Counted from the stretch's first letter, positions 34,454 through 43,292 are shown. The stretch: DNA of 64,000 nucleotides from Pseudomonas sp. Bc-h (GCF_002080045.1 NZ_MUIN01000002.1:187251-251250), one strand, 5' to 3'. Notes: generated by a model from the sequence alone, not told the origin. Program-made: numbers and translations.

Positions 34454-35509
34454 ATGCGCGAACTATTTGAGTCGACCATCGAACGCCTGCTGGCCGATGG
34501 CTCGGGCAGCGAAACCGTACTCGCGAGCGAGGGCGGGGTATGGTCCGCCACATTGTGGGACGCCATTGAAGATTCAGGTTTTACCCTGGCTGCTGCCCCC
34601 GAATCTTTGGGCGGCGCCGATGCCGGTTGGGCTGACTTGTACGTGATCGCTCGGGCTGCCGGGCGCTACGCGGTGCCGCTGCCGCTGAGCGAAGCGCTGC
34701 TGGGCAACTGGCTGTTGGGTGGCTGCGGTCTGGAACCACAGAGCGGCAGCCTGAGCTTTGCCGCCAATGCGCAACTGACGTTGAGCGCGGGACGGGTCAG
34801 CGGTGTATTGCGCGACGTTCCATGGGGGCATCATGTGCAGACGGTCATTGCCATCGCCGACAACGATGGCGTCGGACCAAGCCTGGTGGTTCTCGCCCGT
34901 TCACAGGCTCAAGGCATCGAGCAGAGCCTGAACGTTGCCGGCGAACCCAGGGACACGTTGTTCTTCAACGATGCCGTAGTGGTGGACAGCGCACCTTTGC
35001 CCAACGGGCTCAGCAGCGAGGTGCTCCATCTTGGCGGCGCGTTGATCCGCAGCGCGCAGATCGCAGGTGCGCTGACTCGACTGCTCGAGATAACCAGCGA
35101 ATACGCCGGGCAGCGCAATCAGTTCGGCAAGCCGATCGGGGCGTTTCAAGCGATTCAGCAACAGCTTGCCGTGTTTGCCGAACAGACCGCCGCCGCCAAC
35201 ATCGCGGCAGAAGCGGCATTCGTACAGTCGGACCGCGCGTTGAACTGGTTTGCCATCGCCGTTGCCAAGGTGTCCGCCGCCGAAGCGGCCACCCAGTGCG
35301 CAAACATTGCTCACGCCGTCCATGGCGCCATCGGTTTCACTCAGGAATACGCCCTGCAACTCTACACCCGCAGGTTGTGGGCCTGGCGCGGCGAGTTCGG
35401 CACGGCGACTCGCTGGAGCCAGCAGATCGGCGCCCAGGTCTGTGCGGTCGGAGGCGACGGGTTCTGGCCGTTGCTGACCCAGGATTCCGTCAGTGGAGCA
35501 TCAGCATGA
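34454..35509 (+). CDS. Acyl-CoA dehydrogenase-like, probable partner subunit
   Basis: A 351-residue acyl-CoA dehydrogenase homolog, start ATG 34454, three bases after the previous stop. It keeps the helical C-terminal domain (QRNQFGKPIGAFQAIQQQLAVFAEQTAAA, HAVHGAIGFTQEYALQLYTRRL) but the segment that carries the catalytic Glu in its neighbour reads LIRSAQIAGALTRL, and the N-terminal half is shortened. This fits a non-catalytic FAD/structural subunit. Its stop overlaps the next start (ATGA). Confidence 0.88.
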   Translation: MRELFESTIERLLADGSGSETVLASEGGVWSATLWDAIEDSGFTLAAAPESLGGADAGWADLYVIARAAGRYAVPLPLSEALLGNWLLGGCGLEPQSGSLSFAANAQLTLSAGRVSGVLRDVPWGHHVQTVIAIADNDGVGPSLVVLARSQAQGIEQSLNVAGEPRDTLFFNDAVVVDSAPLPNGLSSEVLHLGGALIRSAQIAGALTRLLEITSEYAGQRNQFGKPIGAFQAIQQQLAVFAEQTAAANIAAEAAFVQSDRALNWFAIAVAKVSAAEAATQCANIAHAVHGAIGFTQEYALQLYTRRLWAWRGEFGTATRWSQQIGAQVCAVGGDGFWPLLTQDSVSGASA

Positions 35510-36306
35510 GCCCGTTCCTGCAAATCGAGCGCGACGGTCCAATCGTGACTGTGCGCATGAACCATCCCGACACGCGAAATGCGCTGACCACCCCCGAGCA
35601 AATAGAGGAATTCGTGCAGCTGTGCGCCCAACTGCGCCGCGACCGTTCTGCAAGGGTAATGGTGCTGACCGGCAACGGCAGTGCGTTTTGCGCAGGGGGT
35701 AACGTCAAGGACATGCGGGATCGCAGCGGCATCTTCGCGGGCTCTCCCTACGAGCTGCGCGACACCTATCGAGACGGGATTCAGCGCATCCCGCTGGCGC
35801 TCTACGAGCTGGACATTCCGGTGATCGCCGCAGTGAACGGCCCGGCCATTGGTGCCGGGCTGGACCTTGCCTGCATGTGCGACATCCGCCTTGCGTCGCC
35901 GACCGCCATCTTCGCCGAGAGCTTCGTACGCCTGGGCATCGTGCCCGGTGATGGAGGCGCCTGGCTGTTGCCGCGAATCATCGGCATTCCTAAAGCCAGC
36001 CTGATGGCCTTCACCGGCGACACCATCGACGCGGCTAAAGCGCTGGATTGGGGGTTGGTTGAGCAGGTCTGCACCCATGAAACATTGCAGTCCGAAGCGC
36101 AGGCGTTAGCAAAACGAATCGCCAGCAACCCCGGGCACGCCTTGCGCTTGTGCAAACGGCTGCTGCGTGAAGGTCAGCATATGCGTCTGGACTCGCTTTT
36201 GGAACTGTCGGCGGCGTACCAGTCCATCGCTCATCACACGGCCGATCATGAAGAGGCGGTCGCCGCGTTCGTTGAAAAGCGCCCGGCCTCCTATCGGGAC
36301 AAGTAA
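35506..36306 (+). CDS. Enoyl-CoA hydratase/isomerase
   Basis: A 266-residue crotonase-fold protein, start ATG 35506 in an ATGA overlap. The oxyanion-hole segments are SAFCAGGNVKDM and NGPAIGAGLDLA; the catalytic Glu candidates lie in FAESFVRLGIVPGDGG, where Gly/Asp occupy part of the usual E-x19-E pattern, so it may hydrate, isomerise or hydrolyse. It would follow the acyl-CoA dehydrogenase pair in a beta-oxidation-type step on the ring-derived CoA thioester. Confidence 0.9.
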   Translation: MSPFLQIERDGPIVTVRMNHPDTRNALTTPEQIEEFVQLCAQLRRDRSARVMVLTGNGSAFCAGGNVKDMRDRSGIFAGSPYELRDTYRDGIQRIPLALYELDIPVIAAVNGPAIGAGLDLACMCDIRLASPTAIFAESFVRLGIVPGDGGAWLLPRIIGIPKASLMAFTGDTIDAAKALDWGLVEQVCTHETLQSEAQALAKRIASNPGHALRLCKRLLREGQHMRLDSLLELSAAYQSIAHHTADHEEAVAAFVEKRPASYRDK

Positions 36307-36312
36307 TCAGAC

Positions 36313-36320
36313 AACAATAA
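36313..36320 (+). promoter_or_regulatory. Hfq/Crc-type motif before acyl-CoA dehydrogenase
   Basis: AACAATAA followed by GAGTGGATGGGGAG, upstream of the ATG at 36342. Confidence 0.55.
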
Positions 36321-36341
36321 GAGTGGATGGGGAGAACAGTC

Positions 36342-37466
36342 ATGCGCCGTGTCTTTCGTGAAGATCACAACATGTTCAGGGACCAGGCCCGACGCTTCGT
36401 CGAGCGGGAGATCGTGCCTCACCTGCACGAGTGGGAAAAAAATGGCATCGTCCCCAAGGAGCTTTGGCTCAAGGCTGGGGAAACCGGCCTGCTGTGTTCG
36501 ACCGTGCCAGAAGAATATGGTGGCTCGGGCGGCGACTTTGGTCATTCGGCGGTCATGATTGAGGAACTGGCACGAGCGAACGCGACTGCGGTGGGCTTCA
36601 CCACGCATTCGGAAATCGTTACGCCTTACATCGTCGCCTACGGCAGCGAAGAGCAGAAGCGCAAATGGCTGCCGCGCATGGTGAGCGGCGAGCTGATCGG
36701 TGTGATTGCCATGAGCGAGCCAGGTATCGGCAGCGATCTGCGCTCGATGCGAACGTCCCTGCGCCAGGAAGGCGACGAGTACATCGTCAACGGCCAGAAA
36801 ACCTTCATTACAAACGGTGGTAACGCGGGGCTGATGGTCACGGCGACCAAGCTCGACCCTGCGGCCAAAGAGCTGACATTGATCTGTGTGGAAGAAGACC
36901 GTCCGGGCTTTTCCAAGGGGCGTCTGCTGGAGAAGATCGGGCTCAAGGGGCAGGACACTTCGGAGCTGTTCTTCGATCAGGTTCGCGTGCCGGTCGGTAA
37001 CAGGCTGGGCGAGGAGGGCATGGGCTTCAAATACCTGACTCACCAACTGGCTTGGGAACGCCTGATCATCGCGATTCGGGCCGCCCAGTCGATCGATACC
37101 TTGCTAGAAGAAACCATCGAGTACACCCGTGAGCGCAAGGTGTTCGGCAAACCCGTGCTGGATTTTCAGAACACCCGGTTCAAGCTTGCAGAAGCCAAGG
37201 CTCAGGCGACCATGCTCAGGGTCTTTGTCGATGACTGCCTGGATAAAGTCATGCGAGGCGAGCTGACCCCCGAGATTGCCGCCATGGCCAAACTGTTGGG
37301 ATCAGAGATGCAGGGCAAGTTGCTGGACGAGTTCCTGCAATTGCATGGCGGCTACGGCTTCATGAGCGAATACAAGATAAGCCGGGCCTGGGTCGATGCA
37401 CGGGTCGCGAGGATCTACGGCGGCACTTCGGAAATCATGAAGGAAATTATCGGTCGTACGCTTTAA
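36342..37466 (+). CDS. Acyl-CoA dehydrogenase, long-chain type
   Basis: A 374-residue acyl-CoA dehydrogenase. ATG 36342 is chosen over ATG 36327 because GGGGAG lies eight bases before it. The signatures are MSEPGIGSDLRSMRT, FITNGGNAGL and the C-terminal RIYGGTSEIMKEIIGR. As in long-chain enzymes the terminal loop reads YGGT instead of YEGT, and the catalytic Glu is expected in HQLAWERLIIA. It is likely the last gene of the diterpenoid cluster. Confidence 0.92.
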   Translation: MRRVFREDHNMFRDQARRFVEREIVPHLHEWEKNGIVPKELWLKAGETGLLCSTVPEEYGGSGGDFGHSAVMIEELARANATAVGFTTHSEIVTPYIVAYGSEEQKRKWLPRMVSGELIGVIAMSEPGIGSDLRSMRTSLRQEGDEYIVNGQKTFITNGGNAGLMVTATKLDPAAKELTLICVEEDRPGFSKGRLLEKIGLKGQDTSELFFDQVRVPVGNRLGEEGMGFKYLTHQLAWERLIIAIRAAQSIDTLLEETIEYTRERKVFGKPVLDFQNTRFKLAEAKAQATMLRVFVDDCLDKVMRGELTPEIAAMAKLLGSEMQGKLLDEFLQLHGGYGFMSEYKISRAWVDARVARIYGGTSEIMKEIIGRTL

Positions 37467-37512
37467 GCTGGAATGCGTACGACACCCGATAAAAACATTC
37501 AAGGAGAAAGGC

Positions 37513-38058
37513 ATGAGTGATTCACTGTATGACATCCCGTTGAAGCAGATCGATGGCACTCCCGGCAACCTTGGCCAGTACAAAGGCAAGGTTCTGCTGG
37601 TGGTCAATGTGGCGTCCAAGTGCGGGCTGACCCCACAGTACGAGGGGCTCGAGAGCCTTTATCAGAACAAGCGTGGCGAAGGGTTGGAGGTGCTGGGTTT
37701 TCCCGCCAACAACTTCAAGGAGCAGGAGCCAGGCAGCGACAGCGAGATTCAGTCGTTCTGTTCGACGACTTACAACGTGCAGTTCCCCCTGTTCTCGAAG
37801 ATCTCCGTGGTCGGTGCGGACAAGCACCCGCTCTATAGCGAATTGACTTCGGCCCAGCCATCGGCCACCGGTGACGGGCCATTTCGCGAGCGCTTGAAAG
37901 GCTATGGCATCGAGAGCGGCGACCCTCAGGAAGTGCTGTGGAACTTCGAGAAGTTCCTGATCGGCCGCGACGGCAAGGTGATCGGCCGTTTCGCACCGGA
38001 CGTGGCAGCCGATGACCCGCGTTTGATGGCTGCGATCGACCAGGCGTTGCATGCCTGA
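37513..38058 (+). CDS. Glutathione peroxidase family protein
   Basis: A 181-residue thioredoxin-fold peroxidase of the GPx/BtuE type. The active-site Cys is in ASKCGLTPQYEGLE; FPANNFKEQEPGSDSEI holds the conserved Gln region and LWNFEKFLIGRDG the Trp. It detoxifies hydroperoxides using thioredoxin or glutathione. AAGGAGAAAGG precedes the start. It is a common pseudomonad gene and probably marks the cluster edge. Confidence 0.93.
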   Translation: MSDSLYDIPLKQIDGTPGNLGQYKGKVLLVVNVASKCGLTPQYEGLESLYQNKRGEGLEVLGFPANNFKEQEPGSDSEIQSFCSTTYNVQFPLFSKISVVGADKHPLYSELTSAQPSATGDGPFRERLKGYGIESGDPQEVLWNFEKFLIGRDGKVIGRFAPDVAADDPRLMAAIDQALHA

Positions 38059-38165
38059 GGTGATAAGGCCACAGCGTTGCATGTAGTGCCTCTGGCTCGC
38101 TCGCCTCAAAGACCTCTCGACTGGTACGATCCGCCCCGCAACTTGGGCGAACGGACAGGCAGACA

Positions 38166-39215
38166 ATGACGGGCAAAAAACCGGACCACAACGGCCGCGG
38201 CAATCGCGGGGTCACGTTGGGCGATGTCGCGAGGCTGGCGGGCGTGGCGCCGATGACGGTGTCCCGCTGCCTCAATCAGCCGGAAACCGTGCGCAGCGAA
38301 ACCCGCCTGAAGGTGCAGCGCGCCATCGATCAGACCGGGTATGTACCCAACCGACTCGCTGGCGCTCTGGCATCGAGTCGCAGTCGTCTGGTGGCGGTGG
38401 TGCTGCCGATGGTCACCAACCCGATCTTTTCCGACACCTTTCAGGCGATCAACGAGCGCCTCACCAAGGCGGGTTATCAGGTGCTGCTCGGCGTTTCCGG
38501 CTATGAGACCGAGCACGAACAGGAACTGCTGGAAGTCATTCTCAGCCGTCGCCCTGACGGCATCATCCTCACCGGCACCTTGCATACCCCGGCCAGCCGC
38601 CATCGCCTGCGCGCGTCGAAAGTACCGGTGGTGGAAACCTGGGACCTGAGCAGCGAGCCTATCGACATGCTCGTGGGGTTTTCCCATGAAAAAGTCGGGC
38701 GCGACGTTGCTCGCGATCTGCTTGGCAAGGGCTATCGCCGGTTCGCGCTGCTGGCGGTGAATGACCCCCGCGGGCTGCGCCGCGCCGACAGTTTTCTCGG
38801 TGCACTGAGCGAGCAGGGTATCGTCGATGTACCGCGCCAGGTCTGGGAAGGCTTGCCTACGTTGGCTCATGGTCGTGCGGGGCTCGTTGCTTTGATCGAC
38901 AGCGGCGCTTTGTCCTCCGACGCCCCGCTTATGATTGTCTGCACCTCCGACACCATCGCCCATGGCGTGCTCACCGAAGCCGCCGCTCGTGGAATTTCTG
39001 TGCCTGGGAAGCTGGCGGTGATGGGCTTTGGCGACATGAATTTTGCGGCATATACGTACCCGTCGCTTTCGACAGTGCGCATCGACGGCCAGCAGATGGG
39101 CGACAGCGCAGCGCTGATGTTGCTTGAGCGGCTCAATGGGGCAGACGACGTTGAAGTCATCAAAGACATCGGTTTCAGCCTGATAGATCGGGACAGCACC
39201 TCGAAGCTTTCTTGA
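38166..39215 (+). CDS. LacI-family regulator
   Basis: A 349-residue LacI/GntR-type repressor. The helix-turn-helix is at residues 16-40 (VTLGDVARLAGVAPMTVSRCLNQPE), with the hinge VPNRLAGALASSRS, then a periplasmic-binding-protein-like sensor domain. Two LacI-type operators flank a promoter directly downstream of it (39240-39342), so it probably represses the sugar-acid module at 39372-44683, releasing on binding a substrate or intermediate. Confidence 0.92.
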   Translation: MTGKKPDHNGRGNRGVTLGDVARLAGVAPMTVSRCLNQPETVRSETRLKVQRAIDQTGYVPNRLAGALASSRSRLVAVVLPMVTNPIFSDTFQAINERLTKAGYQVLLGVSGYETEHEQELLEVILSRRPDGIILTGTLHTPASRHRLRASKVPVVETWDLSSEPIDMLVGFSHEKVGRDVARDLLGKGYRRFALLAVNDPRGLRRADSFLGALSEQGIVDVPRQVWEGLPTLAHGRAGLVALIDSGALSSDAPLMIVCTSDTIAHGVLTEAAARGISVPGKLAVMGFGDMNFAAYTYPSLSTVRIDGQQMGDSAALMLLERLNGADDVEVIKDIGFSLIDRDSTSKLS

Positions 39216-39239
39216 AACGTCGGCTCCTGAATCCGTTCC

Positions 39240-39255
39240 ATGATAACGCTACCAT
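39240..39255. promoter_or_regulatory. LacI-type operator, upstream
   Basis: ATGATAACGCTACCAT, an imperfect 16-bp palindrome of the GntR/LacI form ATGnTAnCGnTAnCAT. Confidence 0.7.
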
Positions 39256-39286
39256 TCCAGCAGAAATCGAAAGTGCCGATCGTATG

Positions 39287-39315
39287 TTGTCCTACAACTG
39301 AACATAAGCTATATT
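39287..39315 (+). promoter_or_regulatory. Sigma-70-type promoter of the dehydratase operon
   Basis: TTGTCC (39287-39292), 17-bp spacer, TATATT (39310-39315). It lies between the two LacI-type operators. Confidence 0.65.
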
Positions 39316-39326
39316 TTTGACCAGAG

Positions 39327-39342
39327 ATGGTAGCGCTCCCAT
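39327..39342. promoter_or_regulatory. LacI-type operator, downstream
   Basis: ATGGTAGCGCTCCCAT, a 16-bp palindrome with one mismatched pair, just downstream of the -10. Its centre is 87 bp from the centre of the upstream operator. Confidence 0.7.
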
Positions 39343-39364
39343 TCGCGCCTCACATGATCTGGAA

Positions 39365-39372
39365 AATAATAA
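39365..39372 (+). promoter_or_regulatory. Hfq/Crc-type motif at dehydratase start
   Basis: AATAATAA, overlapping the first base of the ATG at 39372. No other clear ribosome-binding site is seen. Confidence 0.45.
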
Positions 39373-40574
39373 TGTCGAAGATAACCTGCGTACGAACCCT
39401 GCGTTTGCCTGAACGCCCGAAGCTGATCTGGCTGGAAATCGAAACTGATGAGGGTCTGATCGGGCTGGGTGAAACCTTTCGCGGCGCGGCCACCGTTGAA
39501 GCCGCTGTCCATGAACTCATCGCTCCGGGGTTGATTGGCGGCGACTCGCGCCAGATCGAGGCGATCTCGCTGGAACTGACAACGCCTTATGTCGGTTACC
39601 ACAGCGCCAGTGCCGAGATCCGTGCCGCCAGCGCGGTGGATATCGCGCTCTGGGATCTCAAGGGGCAGCGGCACGGAATCCCCATCCATGAAGCCCTTGG
39701 CGGTGCCTGCCGAGACCGCATTCGGGTCTACAACACCTGCGCCGGTTATGAGTTCAACACCCAGCAGGGTGCCCGCCGTGAGATCACCAACTCCGATCGC
39801 GCTCAGGGTCCTTACGACGATCAACTGGCGTTCACCCGCGATGCGGGCGCGTTGGCGGCAAGCCTGGTCGAAGAAGGTTATACGGCGATGAAGATCTGGC
39901 CGTTCGATCGTTTTGCTCGTCAGGCGGGGGCCAATACCATCAGTCTTGCCGAGGTGAAGCAGGGCGTTGAAGCATTTCGCCAGATTCGTCAGGCCGTCGG
40001 CAACCGGATAGAGATCATGTGTGAATTGCACAGCCTCTGGGACAGCACGGCCGCGCTGCGTATCTGTCAGGCGCTGGAAGAATTCGACGTCTATTGGGTG
40101 GAAGATCCTCTGTGCAAAATGGACGATGCCAAGGCGCTGGCCGATCTGCGCAATCGCACTCGCGTGGCGATCTGTGCCAGCGAAACCCTGGGTGGCAGCG
40201 TCGCCTATCGCGATCTGCTGGCAGCCGGCTCCATGGACTATCTGATGCTCGATCTGGTGTGGTGCGGTGGCTTCACCGAGGCACGCAAGATCGCCGCGCT
40301 GGCTCAGGTCTACAACAAACCGCTGGCTCCTCATGACTGCACCGGACCTGTCGCGCTGTTCGCCGGCCTGCAGATAGGGCTGCATGCACCGACCGCTGTG
40401 CTTCAGGAAGTGGTTCGCGCATCGCTTTCCACCTGGTATGGCGACCTCGTCACGCATCTGCCTGAAATCGTCGACGGTCATGCACTGGCGCCTACGCTGC
40501 CGGGGCTGGGCACGGCCTTGCGCCCGGAAGTGCGCAGGCGTCATGACGCAATCATTCGCGAGACCCGTGCTTGA
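39372..40574 (+). CDS. Enolase-superfamily dehydratase (mandelate racemase type)
   Basis: A 400-residue member of the mandelate racemase/muconate lactonising group. ATG 39372 is chosen because the upstream in-frame ATG 39327 lies inside an operator. Metal ligands are expected in YWVEDPL and CASETLGG; TAMKIWPF holds the Lys-type base, and LAPHDCTGPVAL the general acid/base His of the sugar-acid dehydratases. It probably dehydrates an acid sugar. It is followed by an MFS of the sugar-acid type. Confidence 0.9.
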   Translation: MSKITCVRTLRLPERPKLIWLEIETDEGLIGLGETFRGAATVEAAVHELIAPGLIGGDSRQIEAISLELTTPYVGYHSASAEIRAASAVDIALWDLKGQRHGIPIHEALGGACRDRIRVYNTCAGYEFNTQQGARREITNSDRAQGPYDDQLAFTRDAGALAASLVEEGYTAMKIWPFDRFARQAGANTISLAEVKQGVEAFRQIRQAVGNRIEIMCELHSLWDSTAALRICQALEEFDVYWVEDPLCKMDDAKALADLRNRTRVAICASETLGGSVAYRDLLAAGSMDYLMLDLVWCGGFTEARKIAALAQVYNKPLAPHDCTGPVALFAGLQIGLHAPTAVLQEVVRASLSTWYGDLVTHLPEIVDGHALAPTLPGLGTALRPEVRRRHDAIIRETRA

Positions 40575-40656
40575 TCGTGTCGTCCAGGCGGAGCAACCGC
40601 CAACGGGGAGCGGCCTGATCGCTCCATGACTCCAGCTGTCTGCTATCGAGAACACA

Positions 40657-42039
40657 ATGAAAAAAATAGATTCTCTGCGGCGTTTCATCGCCGAGCACCG
40701 CCGTTACGAAGTCATCGTGCTGTTGTTCATCATGATGATCGTTAATCAGGGCGACCGCGCCACGCTGTCCATCGCAGGGGCGAGCGTTTCTCAGGAGCTG
40801 GGGCTCAGCCATGCGGAAATGGGCTGGCTGTTTTCCGCCTTCGCCTGGGCCTACATGCTGCTGCAGTTGCCGGGAGGGCTGGCGATTGACCGGTTCGGCA
40901 GCGTCAAGGTGCTGGGGTTGGCCATTGTCGCGTGGTCGGTGTTTACGGCCGCCATCGGTACCGTCGCGATCATGCCGGTCGGCGTGGCGTTCTTTGCCGT
41001 GTTCGCGTTGCGTTTTCTGGTAGGCGCCGCGGAAGCACCGTGTTTCCCGTCGAACAGTAAGATCGTTTCGATGTGGTTCCCGACGGCGGAGCGGGGCACG
41101 GCGACAGCGATATTCAACGCCTCACAGTACTTCGCCGCAGTGGTCTTCACGCCGTTGCTGGCCTGGATTTCCACCCGCTGGGGCTGGCCATGGATCTTTT
41201 ATGTGATGGGCGTGGCCGGCGTCCTTATCGGCATCGTGTTCATCATCCGCATCAAGGCGCCTGTGGATCATGGGAGCCTGAGCCATAAGGAGCTGGAGAC
41301 GATCCGCGACGGCGGAGCCAATCTGCAGGAACGTCCCGCTTCGGCCGGCGAGAAGCAAAGCTGGGCCCAGACCTGGGCCAGTGCTCGTGACCTGCTGGGG
41401 CAGCGCATGTTTCTGGGCATTTATCTGGCCCAGTTCTGCATCAGCACCCTGACGTTTTTCTTCCTGACCTGGTTTCCGGTGTATCTGGTGCAACAGCGCG
41501 GCCTGTCGATTCTCAATGCCGGCCTGCTGGCTGCGGTGCCGGCGATTTTCGGCTTCATCGGCGGCATCGGCGGCGGCATGGTTTCCGACTGGATGCTGCG
41601 CAAAGGCGTCTCGCTGACCCGAGCGCGCAAGATTCCGATCTACATCGGCATGGCCCTTTCGATGAGCATGATCCTGTGTAACTACGTGCAGACCGATCTA
41701 TTGGTGGTGCTGTTCATGGCGCTGGCATTTTTCGGCAAGGGCATGGGCGCGCTGGGCTGGGCGATCATCTCTGACGTTTCGCCCAAGCGCAGCGCAGGCA
41801 TGAATGGCGCGATCTTCAACACCTTTGGCAGTGTCGCGGGGATCGTCACGCCGCTGGTGATCGGCTACATGGTGCAATCGATGGGGTCGTTCAACGGTGC
41901 TCTGGTGTACGTGGCGCTCAACGCTGCCGGGGCGTTCATCAGTTACATGTTCATCGTCGGTGAGCTGCGGCGGCCGGATGACACGGTGCCTGACGCTGCG
42001 GGGCCCGTCATCGGGCAAACCGCCTCGGCAGGACATTGA
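40657..42039 (+). CDS. MFS transporter, anion:cation symporter type
   Basis: A 460-residue major facilitator protein with about twelve membrane segments, resembling galactonate/hexuronate transporters (NQGDRATLSIAGASVSQELGLSHAEMGWLFSAF, YMLLQLPGG). It probably imports the acid processed by the neighbouring dehydratase. A conserved acid-sugar context rather than a diterpenoid one. Confidence 0.9.
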   Translation: MKKIDSLRRFIAEHRRYEVIVLLFIMMIVNQGDRATLSIAGASVSQELGLSHAEMGWLFSAFAWAYMLLQLPGGLAIDRFGSVKVLGLAIVAWSVFTAAIGTVAIMPVGVAFFAVFALRFLVGAAEAPCFPSNSKIVSMWFPTAERGTATAIFNASQYFAAVVFTPLLAWISTRWGWPWIFYVMGVAGVLIGIVFIIRIKAPVDHGSLSHKELETIRDGGANLQERPASAGEKQSWAQTWASARDLLGQRMFLGIYLAQFCISTLTFFFLTWFPVYLVQQRGLSILNAGLLAAVPAIFGFIGGIGGGMVSDWMLRKGVSLTRARKIPIYIGMALSMSMILCNYVQTDLLVVLFMALAFFGKGMGALGWAIISDVSPKRSAGMNGAIFNTFGSVAGIVTPLVIGYMVQSMGSFNGALVYVALNAAGAFISYMFIVGELRRPDDTVPDAAGPVIGQTASAGH

Positions 42040-42057
42040 GTGAAAGCCTTCAGTGAA

Positions 42058-42065
42058 AACAATAA
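42058..42065 (+). promoter_or_regulatory. Hfq/Crc-type motif before SMP-30-like gene
   Basis: AACAATAA lies 12 bases before the ATG at 42077. Confidence 0.5.
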
Positions 42066-42076
42066 ACGGGATATCC

Positions 42077-43270
42077 ATGCTTGATCGACGTCATTTCTGC
42101 AAAGCGACCGTGCTGGCGTGCGGCGCCGCTGCCTTGGCCTCCAGCAATCTCACCCAGGCAGCCTCGCTGATCAAATCCGGCCCTGCGCTGATCGAGGTCG
42201 CAAGCCTGGATTGGCTGTGCAACGCCGTCGGGCTGACGTCCGGCGGGCGTCTCTTCGTAGGGCTGCCACGCTGGCCTGGCTTTGAAAATACACCCTCGAT
42301 TGCCGAGGTATTGCCCAACGGCACGCTCAAGCCGTTTCCCGGCGGTGCGTGGAACGACTGGCAGTCGGGCAAATCCAGCGCTCATGCGTTGGTCAAGATC
42401 AACACCATTCACATCTTCGACGACGATACGCTGTGGGCAATCGACCAAGGCGAAGACGCAGGCCGCCACGGCATCAACCCAGGGCAGAAAATCCTGCAGT
42501 TCGACACCCGCGACGGCAAGTTGCTGCGTTCCATCACGCTGCCTGAAAGCGTGCTGCCAGCGGGTGCCAATCTCAATGACCTGCGGCTGGACAGCGAACA
42601 CGCCTATCTGACCGACTCGGGCCTGGGGGCGATCATCGTGGTCAACCTGAAAACAGGCGCGGCATTGCGGCGGCTTGCCGATCACCCTTCAACCAAAATG
42701 AGCCCCGAGCGACGTCCGCTGGGGGAGGGCGCACAACCGTTGCTGACGCCGGATGGCAGCGATCATCAGGTGCATTCCGACCCACTGGAAATCAGTCCCG
42801 ACGGGCAATGGCTGTATTACCAGCCGCTGACCGGCCCGCTGTGGAAAGTCCCGACCGCCGCGCTGCGCGACACGCAGGTAACCGAAAAAGCGCTGGGTGA
42901 AAAAGTCGAGTTCGTCTACGACACCGGGGCGCTCACCGGCACCGCCATCGACAGCGCAGGCAACCTCTACCTTGGCGAATACGACAAACCGCGCGTTACC
43001 GTGCTTTCACCGGACGGGACCTTGCGCGTTGCAGTGGAAGACCCACGGCTGTGGAACCCTGACGCGATGATCATCTCCAACCAGCGTGAGTTGTACATTC
43101 CGGTCCCGCAGAGCGCGCGGATGGCCTCCAACCGGGGTCCGAACGGAGTGAACGCCCTGCAGTTGCCGTTCAAGATTTACAAGATTCGGCTCCCAGACCA
43201 TCTGGGAAACCGTGAAGCCGTACCTGCGGTTGTCGGCAAGTCATTGATGTCCGCACGTTCGAAACGCTGA
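42077..43270 (+). CDS. Tat-exported SMP-30/gluconolactonase-like protein
   Basis: A 397-residue protein with a twin-arginine type signal (DRRHFCKATVLACGAAALA) and a likely cleavage near LTQAA. The rest resembles a six-bladed beta-propeller lactonase: NDLRLDSEHAYLTDSGLGAIIVVNL, GTAIDSAGNLYLGEYDKPRV, WNPDAMI. It may hydrolyse a lactone in the periplasm before uptake of the acid. ATG 42077 is used because it follows the motif AACAATAA and begins the signal directly. Confidence 0.86.
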   Translation: MLDRRHFCKATVLACGAAALASSNLTQAASLIKSGPALIEVASLDWLCNAVGLTSGGRLFVGLPRWPGFENTPSIAEVLPNGTLKPFPGGAWNDWQSGKSSAHALVKINTIHIFDDDTLWAIDQGEDAGRHGINPGQKILQFDTRDGKLLRSITLPESVLPAGANLNDLRLDSEHAYLTDSGLGAIIVVNLKTGAALRRLADHPSTKMSPERRPLGEGAQPLLTPDGSDHQVHSDPLEISPDGQWLYYQPLTGPLWKVPTAALRDTQVTEKALGEKVEFVYDTGALTGTAIDSAGNLYLGEYDKPRVTVLSPDGTLRVAVEDPRLWNPDAMIISNQRELYIPVPQSARMASNRGPNGVNALQLPFKIYKIRLPDHLGNREAVPAVVGKSLMSARSKR

Positions 43271-43292
43271 CGATCACTCGAAGGAGGCCTGA

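Noticed and set aside
39299..39323. A further ACAT-N11 copy (TGAACAT then TTGACCA) upstream of the dehydratase
   Set aside because: The right half matches poorly and the region is better explained as the spacer and -10 of a LacI-controlled promoter.
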